Source of the DNA: Pirellula staleyi DSM 6068
Lineage (GTDB): Bacteria; Planctomycetota; Planctomycetia; Pirellulales; Pirellulaceae
Direction of reading: 5' to 3'
Length of the DNA: 35,685 nt
Assembly (NCBI GenBank): GCA_945900945.1
Contig: CAMDKL010000053.1
Span: 1-35,685, forward strand
Shown here: positions 8,967-16,290 of the stretch, piece by piece
Layout: every line of letters begins with the position of its first letter
Position numbering within the stretch: position 1 is the stretch's first letter
Made by a program: the position numbers and the translations under genes
The notes under the pieces: model-generated
Seen by the model: the letters and a program-made list of their open reading frames with translations, nothing else
The model's database searches: none
What the model was told of the DNA's origin: nothing

Positions 8967-9725
8967 TCAGTCTCCTTTCTTGAACTGTTCTTCGCCCAGA
9001 TTGGCGACCGTCGCGTCCACTTCGATGCCTACGCGTGCAAGTCCCGCTTCCAAACGAACATCGTCTTTCGAGGTTCCAACTAAAACTGCGGCGACTTTGC
9101 TATCACGCCCAATGACAAATTGGGTAGGAATCCCACTCACACCGAAGAATTTTCTAGAGGCTCTCTCGTCGAACGTGGCCGAGTCTCGCTCATTCGGATC
9201 ACACGTGAAGACCACATCTGGATATTTGGCTTGGTTCGCGTTAACCCAAGTCTCAAACTTTGCCCGCGTGTCACCGGTGCAAACCGCCAGAATGACCACG
9301 CCCTGGTCCTTGTAGAGGTTGGCTACCTCTTGCGTGTGCGGGAGCGACGCCAAGCAGGGACCGCACCAGGTAGCCCAGAAATCGAGCACCACGACGCTGT
9401 CCTTGAAATCAGCGAGATGCACAGATTTGCCGGCTAAGTCCATTGAAACAAAATCCGGCGCCAACGCACTTTCTTCAAGGGTCGGAATCTTTTCCGTTTG
9501 AGCCCCTTGCCCTCCCTTCATCGGCACCGTTTTCGTCATAGGCACCCCAGGGGACATAGGCATCGCAGGGGACATTTTTTCTGTCGACGGCGATTTGTTC
9601 GGTTCGGTGATCGCATTACTCACGGGAGCCTTGGCCACACTTGTCTCAGCCTTGTCCGGGGTGCATGCCGGAATGCTGACGAGGTACAGCAACAACGACA
9701 GATAAAGTACGTTTCGAGTTTTCAT
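8967..9725 (-). CDS. TlpA/ResA-like thioredoxin-fold lipoprotein
   Basis: The ATG at 9723-9725 is chosen because CCGGAG precedes it by about 7 nt and it opens a lipoprotein signal (MKTRNVLYLSLLLYLVSIPAC). This gives 252 aa with lipid-attachment Cys21. Residues 51-69 form a Met/Pro-rich linker (MSPAMPMSPGVPM...VPMKGG). The C-terminal AhpC/TSA-type thioredoxin domain has FWATWCGPC with the redox pair CGPC at 121-124 and the cis-proline region GIPTQFVIG. TlpA/ResA proteins are periplasmic thiol-disulfide oxidoreductases, often used in cytochrome maturation or extracellular redox work. No partner gene is adjacent. The methionine run could bind copper, which is inference only. Confidence 0.9.
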   Translation of the reverse strand: MKTRNVLYLSLLLYLVSIPACTPDKAETSVAKAPVSNAITEPNKSPSTEKMSPAMPMSPGVPMTKTVPMKGGQGAQTEKIPTLEESALAPDFVSMDLAGKSVHLADFKDSVVVLDFWATWCGPCLASLPHTQEVANLYKDQGVVILAVCTGDTRAKFETWVNANQAKYPDVVFTCDPNERDSATFDERASRKFFGVSGIPTQFVIGRDSKVAAVLVGTSKDDVRLEAGLARVGIEVDATVANLGEEQFKKGD

Positions 9726-9880
9726 TCGTGTCTCCGGTAATGTGTGAGAGATCTTGGTAGCTGGCCAATTACTTCCGCCAGACACTTTTTAGCAAAACGA
9801 CATTGGCTTACAAAGCCCTAAACGAGATTACGTACCTAGCCGAATTCGGGAATCTAGCTAGCCGCACAGACTTTCGACAA

Positions 9881-9920
9881 TCGCAGAAGCTTGTCGGAAG
9901 GAAGCGGACGCTTGCACAAG
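9881..9920. repeat. Dispersed repeat family, copy 4
   Basis: TCGCAGAAGCTTGTCGGAAG then GAAGCGGACGCTTGCACAAG: the cleanest core copy. It sits between the TlpA-like gene and the STAS gene. AGCTT and ACGCTT flank a purine-rich centre, giving a weak inverted symmetry. Confidence 0.65.
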
Positions 9921-9977
9921 AAATCGTGGTATCTGTAAAGATGGGTGATACTAGACACTTTGCTGTTCACTCTGCGA

Positions 9978-10382
9978 TCACCCCTTAGGCGGTTCCATGC
10001 GGCCATCGTCCGTGCCAACTGGTTTTGGACGGGGTACTGACGCACCCCAGAGATCAGGACCGTCATCGTCTAATCGAAAGATCCTGTGAAGGCGTGTGAT
10101 CTCGAATACTTCGAGGAGTTCGGGACTCAAATTGACTAATCTTAGGTCTAGCGAATTCTGCTTCGCGAAATCATTGATGAGAACTAACTCACCCAGCATC
10201 GCGGATGACATGAATTGAACACCACTCAAATCGATGCTCAACTTCTTGGCTAAGTCTGCCGCGTGCTGGCTGATTTCGTGCAATGATTGTTTGGTTTCTT
10301 GAATTTGATCTTCATCGGTGATCTTCGCATCGCTGAAATAAACAATAATCCGATCAGGTGTCTCGCGGAAACGTAACGCCAT
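9978..10382 (-). CDS. STAS-domain protein (anti-sigma factor antagonist-like)
   Basis: 134 aa. A STAS domain occupies about residues 1-110. The key stretch IDLSGVQFMSSAMLGEL (50-66) holds the usual phospho-acceptor position at Ser59/Ser60. The following hydrophobic strand/helix pattern (LRLVNLSPELLEVFEIT) is that of SpoIIAA/RsbV-like proteins. These bind an anti-sigma kinase in a partner-switching module. No kinase or PP2C phosphatase gene adjoins it, so the partner is elsewhere. The tail from about residue 112 is Pro/Gly/charged and probably disordered. It is monocistronic, with repeat copies on both sides. Confidence 0.85.
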   Translation of the reverse strand: MALRFRETPDRIIVYFSDAKITDEDQIQETKQSLHEISQHAADLAKKLSIDLSGVQFMSSAMLGELVLINDFAKQNSLDLRLVNLSPELLEVFEITRLHRIFRLDDDGPDLWGASVPRPKPVGTDDGRMEPPKG

Positions 10383-10466
10383 GTTGCTGCCATCCTATAT
10401 TTGCAAACGCCACCTTAAACGAGGCTACGACCACAAGTCGAGGGGAGGCCCGCGGCTGATCGTTTC

Positions 10467-10682
10467 AGTCTAACCGATCCCGCAGGCGTAGTCTAATCGG
10501 CCAGAGCAAATGTCCATATGAGGTGTTCCATCATTGTGGGAATAGATGCTGTTGGTTACTGCTAGGCCGATCCTGCAGGAGTACGACGCTTTCCACAGTT
10601 ATTGAGCTAACATGGATCGCAGCTAGGCACAATCTTGTGGAAATCGCAGAAGCGTGTCGGAAGGAGGAATACCCGCAAGCAA
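10467..10682. repeat. Dispersed repeat family, copy 2 (longest, mosaic)
   Basis: Contains three family modules: an AACCGATCCCGCAGGCG segment (similar to 540-556), GCTAGGCCGATCCTGCAGGA plus GTACGACGCT (identical to 11570-11599, with the perfect 10-bp palindrome TCCTGCAGGA at 10571-10580), and AGAAGCGTGTCGGAAGGAGG. It lies between the STAS and HdeD-like genes and abuts the HdeD-like stop codon. Confidence 0.65.
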
Positions 10683-11273
10683 TTAACTTTTTAGCCTCAA
10701 ACCAAAGGTGCGGATCCGAAAGGCGAGGACGACGATACTGATTCCGGCAATGACCGCGAAAGCCCCTAGGAACTGAACCATAAGCATCCCAGCAGCTAAA
10801 GGAGAAGCCAACAGGACCAAACCAAAACCGATTGCCAACGCACCGCTTAGGATCAGCCAGCCCTCACCTTCGATTTCTTGACGATCTCGGATGGCGACAT
10901 ATATCTCCAATATTCCAGAAAGTATGGCGCTAACAGCCAGCAAACACACCAGTAATGTCGCATGGATCAGCGCCATGATAATGGGGTGTCCTACTACAAA
11001 AAGTCCGACGAAGATCAAGATCCCGCCGCGAACAGTGGTCCAAAAACGCGACGGTGTTTGACCTGCCACGCCTGCATAGATGGCAATTGCACCATCCAAA
11101 ATCAGATAGAATCCGACGACTTGGGCTAGGGCCGTAGCAGCCATGAGGGGATTGATCAACGCATAAACGCCAAGCAAGATCAAGAGAATTCCCCTGATCA
11201 GTGTCAACCACCATATACCTCGAATTGCTCGGCCAAAAAATTCCCGGTCTTCGATTACTTTTACTTCGCTCAT
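10683..11273 (-). CDS. HdeD family (DUF308) membrane protein
   Basis: 196 aa with six predicted membrane helices in pairs: WWLTLIRGILLILLGVYAL, ATALAQVVGFYLILDGAIAI, VRGGILIFVGLFVV, ATLLVCLLAVSAILSGILEI, LILSGALAIGFGLVLLA and FLGAFAVIAGISIVVLAF. The WWLxxxRGIxxIxxG opening and the GWLILSGALAIGFGL repeat are typical of HdeD/DUF308. E. coli HdeD is linked to acid resistance, but in environmental bacteria the role is unproven. It is a single gene with no obvious operon partner. The short cytoplasmic N-terminus (MSEVKVIEDREFFGR) supports the chosen start. Confidence 0.88.
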   Translation of the reverse strand: MSEVKVIEDREFFGRAIRGIWWLTLIRGILLILLGVYALINPLMAATALAQVVGFYLILDGAIAIYAGVAGQTPSRFWTTVRGGILIFVGLFVVGHPIIMALIHATLLVCLLAVSAILSGILEIYVAIRDRQEIEGEGWLILSGALAIGFGLVLLASPLAAGMLMVQFLGAFAVIAGISIVVLAFRIRTFGLRLKS

Positions 11274-11474
11274 TTTTCAATCCTATAGGTAAGAAACCGT
11301 TGATCGAGGTATCGCCGACGATGGCTCAATGAAATAGGGTCGTCGCTTGTTTCTTGGCCTTTCGCTAATAATGTACCATACGCTTTATTCATTTTTCGCA
11401 GCAAGACTTATGAAAGCCTAGAGCCTAGAGCGACCGATGTTCATTTGAGATAGTCCACGCTTCTGGATATGAAA

Positions 11475-11600
11475 GCAGCGTGTCGGAAAGAAGCGGACGC
11501 TTGCACAAGGAGCAAGGCGTAAATCCTGCCTCAGTCCAACCTGTGGAAGTGGCAGCTGCTAGGTTGCTGGCTAGGCCGATCCTGCAGGAGTACGACGCTA
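11475..11600. repeat. Dispersed repeat family, copy 5
   Basis: Carries all major modules in tandem: AGCGTGTCGGAAAGAAGCGG then ACGCTTGCACAA, then AATCCTGCCTCAGTCCAACC TGTGGAA (as in copy 1), then CTAGGCCGATCCTGCAGGAG TACGACGCT (as in copy 2). This copy links the modules found separately elsewhere, which supports one family. Confidence 0.65.
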
Positions 11601-11763
11601 GCTTCACTTCACACGTTCGATTAAGACCTCATTTTATTGGCGTGCAGCGAGAATTTTCGCTTTTCCGTGGATTTTATTGACACTAGCGATGCTTTATGTC
11701 AGATTGACTGCCGTTAATTAATCGAATTTGCTGTTTTCTGCACTTTAGGAGTATTTGGTCATC

Positions 11764-12735
11764 ATGGTTAAACATCGTTATAGGTTTGCGTTTACGTTGG
11801 TAGAGTTGCTCGTAGTCATCGCCATCATTGGCATCCTTGTTGGTTTGCTTCTGCCCGCAGTTCAGGCTGCACGAGAAGCGGCTCGCCGAATGCAATGCAT
11901 GAATAGCATTCGTCAGGTTGGTCTAGCGTTACACAATCACCATGATACGTTTCGAAGATTTCCGTATGGACAATACAACAACATCGCGACCAACGTAGCG
12001 GCGGGCCCAGCTTGGAATAGAGCCTGTTGGTTTCATGATCTTTTGCCCTTCGTTGAGCAATCCAATCTTTATAATGCTTTCAAGAGTTACATGGAGAGCA
12101 CACCACTTAAGCCGCACATCATATTTGCGGTAAACAACAACGGAAACCTTCCGAGCAGTCCTGGTCGAAACACAGTTATCCCGTTCTTTGTTTGTCCGTC
12201 GGATGACCAAGGTATCAAGAACCAGACCGTTGCCGGCAACGAACAAGGCTTTCATGGCAATTATGTGCTTTGCGCCGGGAGCACATATTTCAATCCGACA
12301 ACGAATCTAACAGGCGACAATCTCAACGGAATGTTTTATCCGTTCTCGAAAAACACGTTCGGGAGTGTAACCGATGGTAGTTCCCATACGCTGATGGTCG
12401 GAGAAATTCTGGTTCAGACGGATACCGCGACGGCACACGATTTGCGTGGACGCTACTGGAATACTTGGCAAGGCAACGTATTGTTTAGTACGCTGAATCC
12501 ACCTAACACACTGGTTGGAGACCGATCCAACTATTGCAATCCCTCAATCAAGCGTCCCTGCCAGGCGCTCACTGCAACCACTACTGTGCAGTCTGTTCGG
12601 AGCAACCACACGGGTGGAGCGGTTTTCGCAATGGCTGACGATTCAACCCGGTTTGTATCTAATTCGGTCAATTTGGTCACCTACCAAAGCCTTTCGACAC
12701 GTGCATTAGGCGAAGTTGCAGCCATCGAAGAGTAA
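11764..12735 (+). CDS. DUF1559 family pseudopilin-like protein (first of two)
   Basis: The ATG at 11764 is preferred; AGGAG lies 12 nt upstream at 11747-11751, and a TTG at 11755 would be too close to it. 323 aa. The N-terminus is a type III (prepilin) signal: RYRFA / FTLVELLVVIAIIGILVGLL, with cleavage expected before Phe10 and Glu14 as the +5 glutamate. The continuation LPAVQAAREAARRMQC is the DUF1559 signature. Near the C-terminus HTGGAVFAMADDST is a variant of the H-x9-DG motif, with D in place of G. The fold resembles the major pseudopilin of type II secretion. Planctomycetes carry many paralogues of unknown role. The lipoprotein gene at 12906 follows it. Confidence 0.93.
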   Translation: MVKHRYRFAFTLVELLVVIAIIGILVGLLLPAVQAAREAARRMQCMNSIRQVGLALHNHHDTFRRFPYGQYNNIATNVAAGPAWNRACWFHDLLPFVEQSNLYNAFKSYMESTPLKPHIIFAVNNNGNLPSSPGRNTVIPFFVCPSDDQGIKNQTVAGNEQGFHGNYVLCAGSTYFNPTTNLTGDNLNGMFYPFSKNTFGSVTDGSSHTLMVGEILVQTDTATAHDLRGRYWNTWQGNVLFSTLNPPNTLVGDRSNYCNPSIKRPCQALTATTTVQSVRSNHTGGAVFAMADDSTRFVSNSVNLVTYQSLSTRALGEVAAIEE

Positions 12736-12905
12736 CGAATTGAGGGGTCAAACCCATCCTTGTTCATGAACCGTGCCAACGACAATCGAGTTGCTGAAGC
12801 TTATGAAACAGCAATTCTTTTTTGAAGGCGAATTAACTAAAACGACGATTCATCGCAATGAAGCGTTATCTCAAAACCATTTACGACAAAGCACTTTAAT
12901 TCACT

Positions 12906-13313
12906 ATGATGCATAAACTCTCGCCACTTTTTTTACTTGCCCTTTTCATTGGAGGCGGATGTTCGCAAGAGCCTCGAATGTACAAAGTGACTGGAACAGT
13001 CACGCTTGATGACGAGCCCATTCAAGTTGGAAACATTCAGTTCGTACCATCTGACGGTGTTCACGGTGCTGAGCCTGGAGAAATCAAAAACGGTAAGTAC
13101 GAGTTGAAAGCTTTTGAGGGCAAAAAACGCGTCGAGATTAGCGCGTCAAAAATTATCCCAGGCAGCTCTACACGCGGTGCCGGGGGAGAACCTGTTCCCG
13201 AAGAGTATTTGCCCGAGATTTATAATGCGATGAGTGAACTGACCGCGAATGTAGAGCCCAAAGATGGCGCCTCTATCGACTTCAAACTTTCCAGTAAGAA
13301 GTCTAAAAAGTGA
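12906..13313 (+). CDS. Small lipoprotein with carboxypeptidase-regulatory-like (beta-sandwich) domain
   Basis: 135 aa; start ATG-ATG at 12906/12909. It has a lipoprotein signal (LFLLALFIGGGC, lipid Cys at 19). The rest, starting with YKVTGTVTLDDEPIQVGNIQFVP and ending in a Lys-rich tail, fits the small single-domain CarboxypepD_reg-like lipoproteins that in planctomycetes habitually follow DUF1559 genes. It is about 170 bp downstream of the first DUF1559 gene, on the same strand. Function is unknown; it may help localise or fold the pseudopilin-like partner (inference from recurrent pairing). Confidence 0.8.
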   Translation: MMHKLSPLFLLALFIGGGCSQEPRMYKVTGTVTLDDEPIQVGNIQFVPSDGVHGAEPGEIKNGKYELKAFEGKKRVEISASKIIPGSSTRGAGGEPVPEEYLPEIYNAMSELTANVEPKDGASIDFKLSSKKSKK

Positions 13314-13756
13314 TGGAAGCCTCGGCTTGATTCGGCTCCGCCCGAATAGAGCTGCGCACACGACCGAATGATCTGGTTGGCTTTTAGCAATTTGAGAACC
13401 GCGCTCACGCATTGGTCAACACTAAGGTCACCTAGGATACAGTGGGGTTCAGTGTACTTATGCAAGTGTTTCTAGTATCGATCTTCCTTTTGGTAGCCAA
13501 ACTTCTCCTTCACTTTCGACTGCCACGTGATTTGAAGGCTTCTGGCTCAACCAGGATCGACTGGATCCTTTCCACAGCGGGTGTTCTGTGCGAGGAATCG
13601 TTCGAGCCAATGTATTGACCTGGATTTGTGCAAAAAAACAGTGAGCAGACTCAAAACTCGCTGAAGCTTACGGGATTGTGGTAGACTTTAGGTGGGCTTT
13701 AAGTAAATCTGATACGCCATTAGGGATTTCTCACGGTAATTTTTTTTGGAGTCATC
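13314..13756. other. Intergenic stretch before the second DUF1559 gene
   Basis: 443 bp. It begins with a short AAGCC-TC-GGCTT hairpin just after the lipoprotein stop, a possible weak terminator. I see no credible gene. The last 100 bp are AT-rich and end in GGAGTCATC before the next ATG, so a promoter for the second DUF1559 unit is likely here, but I cannot place it. Confidence 0.4.
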
Positions 13757-14734
13757 ATGGTTCGAAAACTTGGTTGTCTGCAACGAAAACAGGCGTTTAC
13801 GCTGGTTGAGTTGCTAGTGGTTATTGCGATTATCGGGATATTGGTCGGATTGCTATTACCTGCAGTTCAAGCGGCGCGCGAAGCAGCGAGGCGTATGCAG
13901 TGTTCCAACAATCTCAAGCAAATGGGATTGGCGCTCCACAATTTCGAATCAGCGAATAAAGTGTTCCCACCTGCTGGGCTACGCGGAAGTGGCGAGGGTA
14001 CCTGGGCTGTACGGTTACTTCCGTATCTTGAGCAGACCAGCGCTTACAACCAATGGGACCATTCGAATATCGGCGCCTACTTTCGTCTGGGAGCTACACC
14101 TGCCGAAGTTGCCGCGAGGCAATTGCAGGTCCCTGCTTACCTTTGCCCGTCGCGACGTGGATCGGCACAATTAAGCAAGAATGGCGACAATCGCAACAAT
14201 TTTACTGGAGTTACCGCCTATAACATTCCCGGCGCCTGCGGTGATTATGCACATGTCGGAGGAGGCGATAATGGTACATTCACGGACCAGGGGACACTCC
14301 GGGGGCTCGATACTGTCGGCACTTGGCAGCTCAACCCTGTTTGGAAAGTTATCAAAGCGAATTCGATCACGTCGTTCCGAACAGTTACCGACGGGACAAG
14401 CAATACTGCCGTGTTTGGAGAAAAGCATGTTGCTCTCATAGCTGATTTTGGTCTTGTTGTGGCTGGCGACGCGTCTATTTACAATGACAACGCTCCCCAA
14501 TTTTCTGCGCGACTTATGGGACGCCAGATAGTCAACGGAACCATCGCTCGCACTCTAGCAGCGGGACCTAACGATCAGTTTCGTCGCAACGAACGATTTG
14601 GCAGTTACCATCCTGGCGTTTGCCAGTTTACGTTCGTAGATGGCAGTGTTCAATCACTCTCCATCAATACAGACCTCGATGTGCTCACCGCAATTGCCTT
14701 GCCATCGGATGGGAAAGTGGTAAAGCTTGATTGA
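13757..14734 (+). CDS. DUF1559 family pseudopilin-like protein (second of two)
   Basis: 325 aa. GGAG lies about 5 nt before the ATG. It has the prepilin-type signal QA / FTLVELLVVIAIIGILVGLL (cleavage before Phe14, Glu18 as +5), then LPAVQAAREAARRMQCSNN. The C-terminal region has the canonical HPGVCQFTFVDGSVQ (H-x9-DG). It shares the first 45 or so residues with the neighbouring paralogue but diverges afterwards, so the pair is not a recent duplication. The lipoprotein gene begins about 50 bp downstream. Confidence 0.94.
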   Translation: MVRKLGCLQRKQAFTLVELLVVIAIIGILVGLLLPAVQAAREAARRMQCSNNLKQMGLALHNFESANKVFPPAGLRGSGEGTWAVRLLPYLEQTSAYNQWDHSNIGAYFRLGATPAEVAARQLQVPAYLCPSRRGSAQLSKNGDNRNNFTGVTAYNIPGACGDYAHVGGGDNGTFTDQGTLRGLDTVGTWQLNPVWKVIKANSITSFRTVTDGTSNTAVFGEKHVALIADFGLVVAGDASIYNDNAPQFSARLMGRQIVNGTIARTLAAGPNDQFRRNERFGSYHPGVCQFTFVDGSVQSLSINTDLDVLTAIALPSDGKVVKLD

Positions 14735-14784
14735 TTGATGAGCAAGCAACGTTTTTCCTTACGCCTTTGGAAACGGATGAAAAG

Positions 14785-15204
14785 ATGATGGCGAGATTTT
14801 GTGCGAAGTCAACTGGATTTTTGGTTCTTTGCTTAATGGCTTTGTGCTTATTGAGTGTTTCCGGGTGTGGATATTCGCCGACTACTCATCCTGTATCTGG
14901 AAAAGTGGTCAAAAAAGGCGGAAAGGCTTGGTCGGGCGGCACTATTACATTTCAACTTGATCAAGATCCTACGCTTAATGCGACGGGAGTGATTCAAAAA
15001 GATGGCAGCTTTTCACTGACGACGCACTATGTTTCACGCAACAGTGGAGCAAGCAAGCCAGGTGCTCCCGCAGGCGAATATTCTGTGACCGTTGAACCAT
15101 CCTACGGAGATGAGTTGCCTAGCGTGATTAAGGGCAATTCCGTTTCCAAGAAGTTTACTGTCAAAGAAGGCGACAACTCATTTACCGTCGAGGTCGATAA
15201 ATGA
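14785..15204 (+). CDS. Small lipoprotein following DUF1559
   Basis: The reading frame is open from a TTG at 14731, overlapping the previous stop. The ATG-ATG at 14785/14788 opens a clean lipoprotein signal (FLVLCLMALCLLSVSGC, lipid Cys28), with a GGA-containing stretch ahead of it, so I start there (139 aa). The domain starting HPVSGKVVKKGGKAWSGGTITF and ending in YSVTVEPSY...FTVEVDK is the carboxypeptidase-regulatory-like beta-sandwich seen in many planctomycete lipoproteins. Its TGA overlaps the next ATG in an ATGA tetranucleotide. Confidence 0.8.
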   Translation: MMARFCAKSTGFLVLCLMALCLLSVSGCGYSPTTHPVSGKVVKKGGKAWSGGTITFQLDQDPTLNATGVIQKDGSFSLTTHYVSRNSGASKPGAPAGEYSVTVEPSYGDELPSVIKGNSVSKKFTVKEGDNSFTVEVDK

Positions 15205-16046
15205 GAGGTATGCTGCTGCGAGATCGGTTTCCATCTGCCACGCGCCTAATAGGAAGGGATTTTCATCTAATGTTGTGTTTCCACGTTGCGTTGCAAACAA
15301 TTCTCTTTTTGACGTTCGCCTGTTATTGCCCATGCAAAGTCAACGCACAGAACGTGCGTTCCGAAGAGCCCGTAACGGCATCGGCGAAACAAACAAACGA
15401 GGAAGGCTTTGAACCTCTATTTGACGGTCGCACTTTGGCCGGATGGAACGCGGTTCCGGAAATTTCTGCGTCAGACTGGTCGGTACATGACGGAGCGATC
15501 GTTGGAATCGGCAGCGCGGATCGACTGGCCTATCTCGTTTGGAAAGATTACAAACTCACCGACTTTGAATTGAGGTTTCGCTATCGGATGCTCACCAAAG
15601 GGAACACGGGGGTGGAAATCCGAGCGATACCCGATGTCTCGCGCAGACGCCCGTTCGAAGGCTATCACGCGGACATCGGTCACGTAGGCATCGGCCCCAA
15701 CGTTCTCGGTGCGTGGGATTTTCACTTTGCGAAGCGAACGGAGAATCAACGCAAAGAACACCCTTGCCCACTTGGAACTCGACTCGTAATTGACGAGAAT
15801 GACATCCCGCAAGCAACCAAGATTTTAAACGGGCTAACGGATCAGGACGTGCACGATCAAGGTTGGAACGATGTCCGAATTATTGCCACAGGAAATCACT
15901 TCGAATTCTTCATCAATGGTAAACTAGCTTCCGAGTTCACGGATAATCTGAGATTCGGACGGCTTGACCAAGGTGCAATCGGCCTTCAGCTTCACAATCG
16001 AGGTATGCGCGTTGAGTTCAAGGATTTGCGGATCAAGGCTCGTTAG
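15201..16046 (+). CDS. DUF1080 (3-keto-disaccharide hydrolase-like) exported protein
   Basis: 281 aa from the ATG at 15201 that overlaps the lipoprotein stop (ATGA). An ATG at 15270, with AGGAAGGG about 11 nt upstream, gives a more normal signal peptide (MLCFHVALQTILFLTFACYC...VNAQ) and may be the true start. The domain begins with GFEPLFDGRTLAGWN and contains DFELRFRYRM, NTGVEIRAIPD, GWNDVRIIATGNHFEFFINGK and IGLQLHNRGMRVEFKDLRIK, all typical of DUF1080, a concanavalin-like jelly roll. Some members hydrolyse 3-keto-glycosides. A 3-keto pathway would fit the Gfo/Idh/MocA oxidoreductase next door, which is inference. Confidence 0.88.
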   Translation: MRGMLLRDRFPSATRLIGRDFHLMLCFHVALQTILFLTFACYCPCKVNAQNVRSEEPVTASAKQTNEEGFEPLFDGRTLAGWNAVPEISASDWSVHDGAIVGIGSADRLAYLVWKDYKLTDFELRFRYRMLTKGNTGVEIRAIPDVSRRRPFEGYHADIGHVGIGPNVLGAWDFHFAKRTENQRKEHPCPLGTRLVIDENDIPQATKILNGLTDQDVHDQGWNDVRIIATGNHFEFFINGKLASEFTDNLRFGRLDQGAIGLQLHNRGMRVEFKDLRIKAR

Positions 16047-16115
16047 TTATTTCAGGCGGAGCCCTCACCCCCTGTAAACAAAATTACATCGACTTTATTC
16101 AACAGATTCATTGCC

Positions 16116-16177
16116 CGGTAGGGTGAAGCTCCTGCCGAACAGCTGCGACGCCACGCTCGGCAGGAGCCTCGCACTCC
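16116..16177. repeat. Long imperfect palindrome (REP-like hairpin)
   Basis: A perfect 11-bp inverted pair, GCTCCTGCCGA (16128-16138) and TCGGCAGGAGC (16157-16167), is extended outward by an imperfect GGGTGA / TCGCACTCCC match. It lies between two same-strand genes and could stop transcription after the DUF1080 gene. The arms resemble a hairpin repeat I associate with many planctomycete intergenic regions. Confidence 0.7.
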
Positions 16178-16210
16178 CGTTATTTCAAACGGCTCGCAAT
16201 TGAAGTCCAT

Positions 16211-16270
16211 CAGTGGTAATCGAAATCCCAACGGCCGCAATCAAAATTCAACAGCTGTAATCAAAATTCG
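16211..16270. repeat. Degenerate ~20-bp tandem repeat upstream of the oxidoreductase
   Basis: Three consecutive units: CAGTGGTAATCGAAATCC (16211), CAACGGCCGCAATCAAAATT (16229) and CAACAGCTGTAATCAAAATT (16249). The third ends about 20 bp before the oxidoreductase ATG at 16291, so the array occupies its promoter/leader region. Confidence 0.6.
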
Positions 16271-16290
16271 AATTTAGAAAGATCCTCATT

